From Cruorifilaria tuberocauda (taxonomy: Eukaryota > Nematoda > Chromadorea > Rhabditida > Onchocercidae): a stretch of 64,000 nt of DNA. The first letter of the stretch is position 1. Each line of letters begins with the position of its first letter. Shown here piece by piece: positions 49,789-62,912 of the stretch. The notes under the pieces were generated by a model, which saw nothing but the letters and a program-made list of their open reading frames with translations, was not told the origin of the DNA and did not search any database. Position numbers and translations under genes: made by a program. The DNA lies in assembly GCA_013365365.1 (NCBI GenBank), contig JABVXU010000254.1, positions 1-64,000 of the forward strand. Direction: 5' to 3'.

Positions 49789-52700
49789 ATGATGCGATCT
49801 ACTACGAAAAATTGTACTGTGCTAAATTCATCAACATCGAATTCCGGACAAAGCACGTCGAAAATATGCGAAACGGTTGGACGTGAGCGGGAATACGAAG
49901 TAATTTCCAGCGGCAATTCTGGTTTGTTTGGAATTTTTTAACAAAAGAGTAATGTTGGTTGTGCTCTTGTATCTTAAAAATTAACATATCTTTTTAAAAA
50001 AAGTAAGGAATTTATTAGAGTCAGAGCTTATCAGGAAATTTTTAAATAGAATACGAATTTCGACGAAATTGAATAGATGTACGAATAGAATAGGGATACG
50101 GTATGCATTTATTACAAACTGAAAAGAAAGCAAAATTTAGTAAGTAGAGTTTGTAAATCAAATTCCAGAACTCTTGGGATATAGAACTGATCGTTGAATC
50201 GATGTAGTTTCAATTAATTACATTAAGAATTTTGAAGTCATTTAGGGTCAACTTCAAATCATGCACCATCTTCATATGATTCTACAGGATTACGTATGAT
50301 TCAAGCGAATTATCGAGACAGTTCGTCGTCACCGCTTTCACCTCCCTCTCGAAGGTTCCTCTTTTATCATTTCCCTTAATGCATGTCCTTTTAATATTGT
50401 GGCAGGAAGGAAAGGAAAAGGTTGAAGGGTATCAGTGATTTAATATTGATGAATTAGTATAATTCTAAATGTATGGCATGTGTCAGAAGCTTTGAGCTTT
50501 TTGTTTGAGAAATAGAACACATTATAATACGGGTTTTCGTAATCATTTATCAGTTTCTTTTCCTGCAGCAAATTTTATTCATTAATATAGCAAGTGGCAT
50601 AGTGGTTATTGATGCGTTATAGTGAAGATTAAGGCACTTAATTCTGTTTCTAAAATTGAAACTTTACGGGAAGTGTTTAAATTAAAATCACATACCTAAA
50701 ACATCAGGTTTCTGCTATATTTATAAATCTATGTACAATTTTTGGTAATAAAATATATTCTGTAATAGATTAAATACATTTCAGTGCTAAACGGTTGAGG
50801 GTTAGTTCATCATCTACATCGTCAACACGTAGTTCAAGTATGAGTAGTACCGGAAGTACGTTATCAGTAGCTCTTAATTCCACCAATCAATCATCCAAAA
50901 ATCATACTGTTATGGATGCTCAACAGAGAGGTACTGGAAAACATTTGAATAATGCACATTCCACTCAAACCGGTGACGGAACAACAAAACTCTCAAAATA
51001 TTTTGCTCGAGACTTCCTTCATGGCACAAATAATGTTAGAAAGCTCAAGTAAGATTTTTTCAATTTTAAAAAATTGGTTCACTAAGGTTATAGTTTATTT
51101 CTTTAGTCAGTTGTTGAGTTAATTCAAATTGCCTGATTACCGTCTTTAGCTTACAAGTTTCATTATCTTTATTCTTTAGCATGAAGATTTCTAAAATTTT
51201 TAGTTTCTTTCCAGAAAAATGCAATATAAATTGTATGTTAAAAATTTCAGTTCCTCACCAGTTCGCATTAATTCTCATTTGGAGTTCACAAATCATAATG
51301 GTTTTGATGATAGCAGACCGTCAACGTCTAAGGGTTTTACAACGGGATCGAAGTCGATGCTGAATGGTGCAGTAAAACGGCGTATACAAGTAAATGCCAG
51401 TCATGCGTCATCCAGAAAATTGGAATCTCAGGCTAGTTCTTACGTTCTTTTTTTGATTTTCGTCTTATCAATGTATCTTATTTTTCTATCTCGTAATATG
51501 CAGTTTGCGGTGAAATTTAGAGGATGCTGTTTAGAGGACTATGAAGACGCTGTTATTGAGAAAAAGTTTGTTCGGGAATGGTAAGCAGATTTCGTGATCG
51601 AATAATTTCTTCGAATCTTCAGTAATCGCTATGTTCTAACTGCGTTTTCAGGGTAATCGTGCTTTGAACGGTAAAGCTGAAGGAAAACGATCAATGTCCG
51701 AAAACAGTGAACTGGAAACCAGATTTCCTCTAAATAATCGTACAGTATTTTATTCAACATGGGAAGGAAGTCGTGTTCTTGTTGGTTTTGATAATGTATT
51801 TTTAAGACAATTCCATAGTATTCGTATACTCCTTAAACATAGAGTGAATTCACTGTGTTGAAGTCTTGAGTTTTCAAGTTTATGCTAAAATGTGACTAAT
51901 TTTTCTGCGTACTTTGGTTATTTACTTTCAGAATCCGGATGGTCGCAATATCGGTGTCGGTCTTTGTAATTATTCCAACGACTGCTTTTTAAATGCTGTC
52001 CTTCAAATCATTTTACATTGTATTCCGTTTGCACGATATCTTGGCGAGCATCTCCCCTTATTTTCGTGTAGGCGATTTCATTTCATTGATATACTTCTTC
52101 ATTCTTTGGTTAATTCCTCTATTTACGCACCAAATTCGAATTATAGGTGTGAAAGATTGTGTCGCTTGTGGTCTTGCGAGATTCATAAGGTATTCAATGT
52201 CGAGCAGACAACCATTCAAACCTGCTTGGATTAGTTTCATTTTGGAAAGTAAGACTTCCTTTTGTTTAACTTCTTTTTGAATTATAAATTTTAAAAATAT
52301 TGAAGATATGTTCTGTACTTTATCCTAACTTTTTCAGAGGCATTCCCATCTCATCTGTTTGGTGCTCAAGAAGATGCTCATGAAGCTTTGAATCATATAC
52401 TGGATGCTCTTGATTCAGAAGCACAGAATGGAACATCCTCATCGGATCGTAATCTCAATAATCCATTAAAGTATTCCTGTTTTGCATAGAAATATCTTAT
52501 TTTTAGAAACTGCTAAGTATGAAGTCACATTTTCTTGATTTTTAAACACTTCCTATTTTAGTGGACCACGCTTTCCAACGCCAGTGGAACAACTTTTCGC
52601 TGGAACATTACGAAATCAAGTCCAGTGTTCGGCTTGTTCAGCAATATTAATTAATTACGAACGCTTTCGGGAGCTTAATCTTGGCATAAAGAAACCAAGT

Positions 52701-54473
52701 TATGACAGGCGGATAACTTTAGAGGATTTACTCGATGATTATTTTGGCAACGAAGTGTTGACCAGTTTTAACTGCAACAAGTATCTTTTCTTTTTGGGTT
52801 ATGATTTGGGATTATTTTGAATATCACATTTGCTAAACGATGAAGCAATAAGTTAGATCGAAGCAAACAGAGATATGAGGATTATGTTTGAAACCACAAA
52901 ATGGAATTTGGATTTCAGCAGATATGGTGAGGAATTCTATGAATATATAATAATGAATATATAATGAAATAGTTGGGAGGCAAAAGGAAGAGTAAATGTA
53001 ATTATGATGTCTGCAGATGTAAGAGGTCGACGCAAATCCAACGTAGTTCACGTATTTTGCGTGCACCGAACCTTTTGCTTATCCAGATAAAACGGTTCAA
53101 TTCGTTTGGTGGAAAGATAGGCGTGCATGTTAATTTTAATGTATGTTGTTTCAAAAAAACTTATTATTGCCACAAAGGCTCTATTATTATCTATGATGTA
53201 TTTTTTTGAATTAACAAGTTGTACTGTTGCAATCTTATTTTGTTTTAAATCCATTGATCCGCTTAATCGTATAAGGTCGCTTGGTAATTCATAACTGACT
53301 ACCGTATGTCTACAACCTACGTGACACTCTTCATATTATCATGCCATACCTTGGCACTAAGCTATTGTTATCAAAAGTATACTTGATGACTGTAGCCAGG
53401 AATATTTCGACACGACTTGCCCACTTTTTATTACATTATGTAATTGAATTATAGAGTATGCATAGGTTTGTCCTATTTCCTTTCAAGAACTAAGCTAATT
53501 CCAAATTTTTAGTTGAGGATGAATCTCGAACGATATATTCATCGTGCAGCAGAAGCGCACTTTTACGAACTTACTGGTATTGTTCAACATATGGGTAATG
53601 CGGTGGAACATGGACATTATATTGCAGTCGTGCGAGGATTTGATGGGAGAAGCTATTATTTATTCGATGACGAACAGGTATAAAGTGTATTTATTTCTTG
53701 TCATTGTTTCTGTATATTCGATAAAACTTTATTTCATCAGCTAAGGGATTAACTTTCTTATGATTTAATATGGAACGTGGTTGAAATAAAGAAATAATGG
53801 TTAATAATGATTTGCTATGAAAAGAAATAGGATTTATAGATTAATAACATTTGAGGAGGCAGTATACTTTTCAAGTGTTTTATTTATTTATCTCATTCGA
53901 GTGTTTTATCTATTAGATTGGGTAGGGAATTTAGGATTGATGAGCTGAAGATTATCAAGATGATTCACTAATTAAATATACTGCACATAGTCGTTTTAAG
54001 TTTCTAGAAAGACATATAATGTCAAATAAATCATCTTGCTCATCTGATTTTAGCAGTATATATATTTGATGATAAAACACTAGTAGTCTAACATACTAAG
54101 CGCACAAATTTTTAGTAGAATATGATGAAATGGAGTGAAACGTGCATTCCTATAGTTATACAATTCTATAAGTTGTAATATTTTTTTCAGTTCTGCACTC
54201 TGTAATGGAAAATACTTCACGATATTTTTTCGTTTATAGTAGCATTATTTTTGATAACAATTGAAACTCTTGCTTTTTCAGCGTCACAGAGTTTCTCTTT
54301 CCGAATTGCACAACATACAGGCGTACATGTTGTTGTACGTTCGTTGTAATGCATTCAGAAATTCTGTGTCACCTTCGGTACCATTGAATGCTGCAAACGA
54401 AACACAAAATGATACACCTCCCAGGAATCGAATGATGAAGCGTCCATATGTTCAGATGTCAATGGATTCTTAA
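49789..54473 (+). CDS. Ubiquitin-specific protease (USP, C19 family)
   Basis: A cysteine protease that removes ubiquitin from proteins. Thirteen exons modelled: 49789-49921, 50246-50354, 50785-51048, 51251-51443, 51504-51569, 51652-51780, 51932-52067, 52147-52248, 52338-52470, 52562-52780, 53017-53140, 53513-53677 and 54282-54473, total about 654 aa. Residues 1-298 are Ser/Thr/Asn-rich and probably disordered. Catalytic domain: Cys box GLCNYSNDCFLNAVLQ (Cys about 316, with Asn two before), QEDAHEALNHILDAL, the zinc ribbon CSAC...CNKC, PNLLLIQIKRF, the His box VEHGHYIAVV (His about 571) and YYLFDDEQ. All catalytic residues are present; the usual NLGNTC is NYSNDC here. The closest layout I know is the USP36/USP42 group (inference). 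Exons 4-5 use weak donors (TAC|GTTCTT and TTT|GTTCGG); an alternative joins 51250-51400 directly to 51652. Confidence 0.9.
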
Positions 54474-56715
54474 ACACCGTATTTTGCAGTATTCTTTGAT
54501 TAGTAAATGGTTTGTTGAAGGGATCTTTTGCTTTCTAAATTTCATTTCAAAAATTACTTGCAACTGGATTTTTCAAAGAAAGGAGACAAGAAAGGAAATT
54601 AGGTCAAATTTTCAGGGTGTTTCAAAAATCATTTGTAAACTATGCAGTGTACCGATGACTTCACATAGTTATACAGATGATGATAATACAAATGATAGCT
54701 AAACCATCTATAGTAATTCTTGGTTTGATACGGACTTCTCTGCTACTTCTTAAGGGATGAATTTTGATGAAAGCAAACAAGCGGATTTTTGGGAGTTGCA
54801 AAAATTGTTAGAGAATTCATTATAGCAGTTATTAAAAACACTTATGTATTCTTTGGTGATGTCATTTCTTATTAGTCAGTCAAATATAACTACAAGTGGG
54901 GTGAAAACATGATTGTTCTTAATTGTAATACTGTAATTTACTGGTTGCTGCTCTTTGCCTGAAGTTTATGGCAGTTTTGTTTTTTGTTCTTATGGAGCGT
55001 CTAGGCCCTTCATTTGTTCGGTTCATGCACTGCCTTTAGGATAACTTGAAATTGTACTTGCTGCTTTAATTTTAAGCAAGATATAAGAATTTTCTTGATT
55101 TCCTACCTTCTGTGAATTTCTGTCAAGTTATAGTGGAATGTATTCTACTGTTTAACCTTGGCATCATTTTTTTTGAATGCACTTTGTTGGAGATCTCGTT
55201 GAATTCGTCAGGATATGTGTATGATGATATTAAAGTGATCTCCTGTGGTTATTCCTAATTTTTTTTAATTTTTCTGTTTTTGAAATCTGGGCAAAATTTG
55301 TGCGGTGATATAAGGCAAATATATTTAATAGTTATTTGATTCCAAGCAATTTCACTTAAATTATGTGCAGATCAACGAATCTCCAACTTTTACCAAATTG
55401 TATTGTTGAAAAATGAAGTGCTTTTTTCGAAAATCTTAACTTAAAATTTTTTTTTTGCTTTCCAGAAGGTACAATATTATTCGACACGCTATCTATGAAC
55501 ACTTTATCATTGTTAAATTTTTTCTTTAGTTCGCAAGCATAATATTTAAGTTTGTCTTAGTTGTGAGAATAAGAATTAATTTTTCCAGAGATTTACAGAT
55601 GGTGATCTTTTTATTCATTACTGAGAACGTAAAAAGTTTTCCATTTTTTAAATGCGAAGATGAAATATGTCTGCTTTGTGGCTACTTTTGATTCGAGAAA
55701 AATTTTGAAGTTATTTAAAAAATGCCACATTTATTTGGTCAAGTATAGTGATAGGGAATCGAATACGAAATAATATCTCTGGATTTTTTTGTTTTTACGG
55801 ATTACAATTTTGCTTTATTATGACTCTCTTCTCTTTAACCGTGTATCTATCGTTGTAGTGTAACTGGTTTGTTCTGGTATCATTGAATTGTGTCTTAAAT
55901 TAATCTATATATTTTCTTTCGTAATATTTTCTACTGCACCTGATCAAATTTTCTCATTTTCTTTTATATAGTAGCCATCTAAATCCTCTAAGTATTTATT
56001 ACAATACTTGATTTTTTTGGATATCGTTCTTAAAATATTACTGAGGATGTTTAAAAATTAACAATATTCGTATTTATCAACGAAAATTACTTGCCTCGGG
56101 CTGTGTCATTCTACTGTTACATTGTTTGTTTTCTTTGTTTTTTTCAAATATTAAAATGCGTTTTCATTAAAAGTTGCTATGGCATAAAAGCGAGTTTCGA
56201 GAATTTTTCTTTACATCTCAAGAATTTCCCTAGATGCTGCCAGAGTGTGTGCAGCCTAGTTTCATCTTTCCCATGTGCTTCATTTTAAACAAAGAAAAAT
56301 TTTGTAGCAAAGGATAAAATTGAAATTATGGAAATCTTGGATTGGTATCCTGTTTAGTTTGGATATTCTGATTATGTTCATAGAGGTGAGATTTGTAAAA
56401 TTTGTTGGGGAAAGGGAATAGATATCGCCTTTGGATACTCAGATGCTCATATTCAGGTATTCATGTGACACTCTTAAAGGGTAAAGGTGGGATGCTTCAT
56501 GCTCCATGCATTTGTCCAAAGCTCCAAGGATGATTGCTATTAATTTAAATCATATCTAAATGTTTACTTGAAGTAGTAAGTGGATTGTTTTATGATGAAT
56601 GAAGGTGCGGAAGAATATCAGTTGGTCAGCGTCGCTGGAATGAAGTTACTCATTTCATCTCAGTTATCATTTGGCACATTGAAATTTAACAATCGTTTCA
56701 GATTTCTGCTTAATA
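54474..56715. other. Intergenic spacer
   Basis: 3' flank of the USP gene and 5' flank of the VMA12-like gene. I see no coding exon; open frames on both strands are short and lack motifs. Confidence 0.6.
56695..56715 (+). promoter_or_regulatory. Probable SL trans-splice acceptor of VMA12-like gene
   Basis: CGTTTCAG ends at 56701, 14 bp before the ATG at 56716, with no upstream coding exon. Confidence 0.5.
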
Positions 56716-58404
56716 ATGTGGGAAGTGTCGAAGGAAGGTGTTGAGTTGTTAAAAGATTGGTTGGATGAATTGGGTGATGAGAATGTAAAAGTACAAAGTA
56801 ATCGACTAGTAAAGGTGAAAAGTTAATATTACTAGCAAATCCATGTAGAAGTACAAAGTAATCGATTAGTAAAATTTGTACTTTTACAGTAAAAGTGTGA
56901 ACAATTCTTGGGATTAGCTCTAGAAATGATGATTGTATTTGTGTTTTATCCTAGAACAAATAAATTATGATAGGAAACTTAAATTTCGCATGATAGCTTT
57001 TCTTATTGTTGCAGCAGGAAATGATGATATTCGATTACGATGAAATGATGACTATTCTGAAACCTCTTTCCGAGAAATTTCCCATTTATAAGTTTATTGA
57101 ACGAATAAAACCTCATGTTCCAGTAATTGAAAAGAAAATTAATCCCGAATATGAGGCTAGACTTGAAAGACTGAGGAGAGAGCAGGTAAATATTTAGAAA
57201 TGTTTGTAATTCAGTTACTTCTTCCTTTTGAAAACTTTTAAAAATTGCTGTGTTCTCATGCAAAACAAATTCCAGATATTAATCAACTTCGAAATTTGCA
57301 GAGACTTTTTTATATTTATTTAAACTACTTTATGTTTACGTAATTGCTTGCGTATTTTACTTTCTAGTCTTAACTGTCATTTGAGAAGATAATGAAAATA
57401 TTTCAGGAAGATCGAGAATATCGTGCGATGACACGGTCAGTTGATCCTAATCAGATTTATGGTCGCGAAAATTTGTTGCATGGATTCGGTGAAGTATGGA
57501 TTTATTAGTTGCAGTTAGAATTCTACTTTTTAACTTTAATCTCTATCTGACGAAATTGAAATTACAAATTTTGTCGGCTAATTTTTTTTAGATTTATACT
57601 TTAGTAACGAACATTTCGCTATCTATTCTGCACTATTTTGAGACGTATAAACAGGAAATAAGAGTAACAGTCCTAATTTATATTCTATAATGTTACAGCA
57701 GGAGTCCTCGGACATCAGTTCTGTTGTAGTGCATAATGATGATTGGTAAGAGTGTAATTTTATATTGTAGGAAATGAAAGCAGTGAATAGGCAATTGATA
57801 GTGATATTAAATACAGTTCTTACAGTGGCTGGTGGATTTTCGTTCGGATATTTCGGTAAATGGTTTTTTAATAGTATTTGAAGTATGTACGGGACCAACT
57901 TAAATCGAGGAATTTTTACTTCAACTTTTATTGTGCAAGTTATTATATCTCATTCCTTTTAGAATCCTCATCGTTCTTTTGGAAATTAAAATTTTTCTTC
58001 ATGGAAATCGAAAAATTTTGATATTTCAGGAATCGGCTATGCTTATCCAGCTTTACGAATAAATGTGGCATTTCGAATAGCTCTTGGTTTAGCAATTGCT
58101 ACTGCTATTTTCTTTGCTGATCTCTATTTTATATTAAAAGGAATGGATGATTTGGGGGAGAAACCGATAAAGGTTCATGATTTTATAGTTTTGATCTAGA
58201 TTTCTGGATATGTGGAATTGTTTAAAAGTTTCAGTGGCAAATTAAATATTATTTGGAGTATTTCATGTAACATTTCATTCGAATTTCGAGGATTTAGAAA
58301 TAATTACCTAGTAAATATAATTTTTATTAAATAAATTTTAGGCGAAGAAAGTGGTTATGAACAAGAAAAGTCGGAGTAATGATAAAACGAAGAAAAAACA
58401 ATGA
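56716..58404 (+). CDS. TMEM199: VMA12/TMEM199-type V-ATPase assembly factor
   Basis: ER membrane protein that helps assemble the V-ATPase Vo sector. Six exons in phase: 56716-56814, 57015-57185, 57407-57493, 57771-57855, 58030-58172 and 58342-58404, total 215 aa (human TMEM199 208). Residues 1-120 form a charged cytosolic domain ending PEYEARLERLRREQ then EDREYRAMTRSVDP, the family's conserved stretch. Two membrane segments follow, LIVILNTVLTVAGGFSFGYF and a second one (VAFRIALGLAIATAIFFADL). The lysine-rich tail ends KKKQ, which fits a KKxx ER-retrieval signal. The exon-2 acceptor is GTTGCAGCAG, a tandem NAGNAG site, so one Gln may be optional. The family call rests on the EYRxMTR motif, topology and length. 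Confidence 0.85.
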
Positions 58405-59422
58405 ACTAGAAAACATAGAGTTATGTTACGATTTATGAGAGGAATTGTAGTTCACTTATTCTATTACATGAAATAGTTATGTCTTTTGCGTTTCTTTGAA
58501 TGCTGCACTATTCATTTTTTAATTTACATTAGCTATTTAACTTCATCAGCTTTCCACAATTATTTTCAGAACATATTTATGTTATCATGTATAAACCGTA
58601 GGAAAAATAACATGAAATATCAAGTATAATATGGTTTGAAAATAAAAACATAAATGATGTATGTTCAAAAAAGCCTACAGGATAACTGCGTTGTATTTCA
58701 CTTATGTACAAAGTTTTTGCTTCATTCGCACATTTTTGAGAATCCAATACATCTTGTTTATCATGTTCTTACTTACATGAATTACGCTTGTGTGAATTTC
58801 AGTCATATTTAAATTACTAATAATTCTGTTGTTTTATTATGCTATTAGCAATGTTTTCCTTCACTTTTTCTCTTTAGGCTGTAAAGCTTTCCTTTATGAA
58901 ACTCTTGTCTGTTAGTTGATAAATTTGTAACAATCTGATATTATCCAAATCGTAATTTGCATCATATCCCTTGTTTACTTAATATTGCCTATTGTTTACA
59001 TTCATTAAAAATATCAAGACAAGTTTTTTTGTGATAAATAAGTTTTCCAAGGCATCATTTTTTATATACTAGAAAACTACTTGTGCTTTGATTTCGTGTT
59101 GCTTATTTTTCCTCTTGTTGAAAGCAAAATTGAACAGTTAATGTACAGAAATTTGAGCAGAATCTAATTTTTAAGAAATGACGTTATCATAAGTTTTGAA
59201 ATTATTTAGGTACACTTTTTTCTTGTTGATTTTAAGAGCAAAAAATGATTGAATTCTGTCTCATATACAATTCGATGCTTTGTCTTCAACATGTATATTC
59301 TATTTCAAGATAATTTTTGCTTCTAATATTTGCGAAAATTTCAGGTTTCTGTTTGAATGTGTTCGCATATGTGATAGCTTACAATTACTATATGAGGATA
59401 TTGTGATGGAAATTTAAGCAAA
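58405..59422. other. Intergenic spacer with probable polyadenylation signal
   Basis: GAAAATAAAAACATAAATG near 58636 could serve as the poly(A) signal of the VMA12-like gene. Nothing else is seen. Confidence 0.4.
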
Positions 59423-61305
59423 ATGTTCTTTCGTCGAATGGAATGTTTTAGAGATTTTCGCTTCCTTTTTGGATTTTTTTACATGCACAGGCCTCTGTCA
59501 GTGCGTTCAGTTCATGGTGAGCGAAATTTGAAATTCAAATTTTTTAATTTGAATGCATTCGTTTTCAAATCATATTGATAATGTTATAGGATTATTGGGT
59601 GATATAAAATTGTTTGATAGAAAAAATATTGTACGCTTATGCTTACATTTTCATAATTTCCGCTTGTGCGAACAAAAGAATTAAATTTCATCAGACATAT
59701 CTATATGGTATTACAAATATCTAGAGAAAAAGACATGATTACTTTTGGATAGTTACTGATTCAAAAGTAGATTTATAACAGATCGATTACAATATTATAG
59801 GTGAAGCAGCGAACATTAACCGAAGTTCCACGGCTCTATCGCGAGCATTCGTTCCTCTGCGTCATATTCCAACTTCAGATGTAGGTCATTCAATTCTAGC
59901 TAATAGTGATAAAGATAGCTCATTAAAAACAGTGCGAGAAGGTGGAGTGTTATCACCGAAAATGGTTTTTGCCGCAAAGGTTAGTATTTCTGAATTTTTT
60001 TTTTCAAAATTAAGTTTCAAAACGTACTTTTCAAATTATTTTCATAATTTTTTATTGCATTAGTTTTTTGGTCTCCTTGTTCGTTTTAGATATTATCACT
60101 ATCGAGTTCGGCAATTAGCCTTGCTATGATACCAGTAATAACTCAACTTACAGCTCGGAAACCAGGAACTGGAACTATTGCCACAGGTTTTTTTGCATAT
60201 TATTTTTATATCATAAAACTTTCATAATGTTTTTCATGGTATCATAGTTGCATCCCTATTACGGGGTTGGGACACCTCTTTGAAAATGAAGTTCATGCTC
60301 AGCGCATTCGTCTATTTTGATTTACTACTAATTACATCATCTGCAATTTGTAGTTCTCTTTTTGCCACTTAAATATTTATACTTCTGAGTTGCATAAAAT
60401 TTCTAGAACATGTTTGCTATGGTAGTTTTAATACTGAAAAGTCTTTCTCATGTCCATATCACATTCTCTTGCCCGATAAATTTTGTTGAAGTTGAAAATG
60501 ACTTCACATATTTGTTGAATATTTAGTAGTTCCAACTGATAACTGATACCGTCGTATCTTTTTTTACGTGATTTGTATTTTCTAAATTTAATAATTATAT
60601 AAAATAGTGAAATATATTATGATGAAATTTTTTTGGTTTCTAGCATTTACGAATAAAATTTATAGTTTTGGATTCGTTCTTCATTTTGTATGCTTTTACA
60701 CCGATTTTATTGCATCAAATCTTGGTGAAACGATATATCGTCGATTTATATTACAATCCGAATACGGAGGTATATATTTTTCAAAACATTTCCTAAAGTT
60801 TATCTAATATCCTTTTTTTTTTTGATTTCAGAGATAGTAATCATAGTTTATTTAATTTATTTGCATCAAAAAATCTTCATGCAAAATTTTATCACTTTCT
60901 TCTTAATTGGCAGTTACTGTGCGGTTAAATGTCGAGATTTAAAGTGACGGCGATCTTTTTTCGTCTTAACATATTTCTAAATATATTTCATACCTCAAAA
61001 TTACATCATCACTATACATCGAATTCATGTCCTAGAACAGTTTAAGAATTTATTTGATTGAAATTGCAATATTTTAGATTTTCACATCAGTGCACTTCGG
61101 ATTTTTCCTGGGTAAACAAGCGCTGAGGTTTCGAGCAGAAGATGTGGTGGATTCGAATCATTCGCCAGATATGTTCAAAATATGGTTTCCTCTGGCTACC
61201 GTTGTAATATACGGAAAACCATTAATGCTTTCATTAAATGAAGAAACTTATAGAGATGTTGAAATTTTCAAAAAATTAACCAAAAATATTAAATCAATAA
61301 AGTAA
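59423..61305 (+). CDS. TMEM70-like mitochondrial inner-membrane protein
   Basis: TMEM70 helps assemble the ATP synthase c-ring in the mitochondrial inner membrane. Exons: 59423-59516, 59801-59979, 60090-60186, 60644-60769 and 61078-61305. The N terminus is Arg/Phe-rich and Glu-poor (FRRMECFRDFRFLFG, then MHRPLSVRSVHG), as in a targeting peptide; translation could also start at the inner ATG (59483). Two membrane segments follow: SLSSSAISLAMIPVITQL and YSFGFVLHFVCFYTDFIA. Then YRRFILQSEYG, FTSVHFGFFLGKQALRFRAE and VVIYGKPLMLS, resembling the TMEM70/TMEM186/TMEM223 tail pattern. The last junction is out of phase by two bases: exon 4 ends in phase 1, while exon 5 is open only in phase 0. A 5-nt exon AGATA at 60831-60835 flanked by TTTCAG and GTAATC would fix it, but this is speculative. 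About 235-240 aa. Confidence 0.7.
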
Positions 61306-62912
61306 TAATTTACCTGTTAGATGCTTGCAGAGATTTTAATCCCTGTTGTTATTCATGGATATACTATTATGATTTCTTGTCGTTCCTCAAATCGGTTTAG
61401 TTTTATCTTCTTTAGACATTCATCATATTTGATTTTTAATATTAACAAATGTTAAATTTCGATCGTATTGTGTATATGACGATAATGTACCATAACAGTG
61501 CTCCAATCCATTTGCTTAGATAGATAAATAGTTTTATGTTATTTTGCTTCTTCTTTTAGCTGCTAATGTTGAATGATTGTAGCATTTCTTTAGTCTAAAC
61601 ACATATATCTTTTTTTGCTATCGGTGATTGAGAGGAAGTGCTTTTTGTTTCCTTTTTTTTTTTGAGAATTTTAAAATTGCAAAATAGCAGACAAGAAAAT
61701 GATGAAAGATAGGGCAATAATATTTCGCTTCTTAAAAATTGCAAATCAAAATTGCAATTAGCAATACCTTAAAAAAAAGAAAATGCTATATCCTTAGCTT
61801 TAAGTTCATTATTATTTGATTATACTCTATCCTTACTTCTTCTGCTATAACCCTAATCGATATTTCTACTCTATGTTTATTCAAATGATATGGTATATTT
61901 TCAATATCATAATACACGAAATCTAACCTGAACTTTTTAGCTAATTAATAACCTCTATGTTATCATCACGTTGATTATACTGTAAACTTCTGCAAAAAAT
62001 GTTTTTACTGTTACATATTTATCAAGCACTGTAAAAATTTCGATGAAATTTTCTAAATCATGCTTTCTGATTAGCTCAATATTAATTGAATTCCTACTAA
62101 GAGTTGAAATATTTCTCATAATTTTTTGCTCATTAAAATCGCAATCAATGAATTGTATTTATCAAATCATATGATAAATGATTTATCAAATGAAAATGGT
62201 ATAATTCAAAAATTATAAGCTTACTTCATTCATTCATATACGTATCAATTACGTTATTCCAATATTCCGTAAAGAATGAAAGCAAAAAAAAAAAAAAAAA
62301 AACGAAATAATATCTATCTCATCTTCTCAAAAAGACAAAATATGAAAAAAGAAAAAAAGGATTCTTTTTTTTTGTTCATATTAAATCTTTTCTATTCTTC
62401 AAAAAAGAAAAGTAAAAAGTGAAAGTGAATAATTGAAATTCCTTTTCATTAGTTTTTTTTTAAAATTATATTTCCATTTTCATTTGATAAATCTATCATG
62501 AAATTTAAATCTTGAAATTTAAATCATCTTATCAATAATCCCATTTCTTTTTCTCTTTTATTTTTCGTGTGCAATTGAGAAAAAAAAAATAGAATTAGCT
62601 GAGGGAAAAATGATGTCATAATGGAAATGCATAGTTTAAAGAAACGAGATTCTAAAGATGATGAATATCTTTTTATATGCTACTACCTATATCATTTCAA
62701 GCAATCAGAATGGGATGTTGAGATATCGAGATGTTGAGAGGATAAAATGAAAATTGATGATACAAACTGTTTTGCAACCAATTCAACTAAAGCAAATCTT
62801 TAAAGCCATTCATTCATATTCTCAATCTTCTTCAACACTTCTTTTATTACATCAAAGTTGTTTGCATTTATTCTCTAATAAATCTTTTAATTAGATTAAA
62901 TCTAAATTAATA
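61306..62912. other. Intergenic AT-rich spacer
   Basis: No gene is supported; long A and T homopolymers (for example 62285-62302) and simple sequence dominate. Confidence 0.6.

Noticed and set aside
60243..60370. Open stretch VASLLRGWDTSLKMKF... in a TMEM70-like intron
   Set aside because: It fits the entering phase but runs to a stop and would remove the second membrane segment and family tail; the exon at 60644 continues the family pattern.
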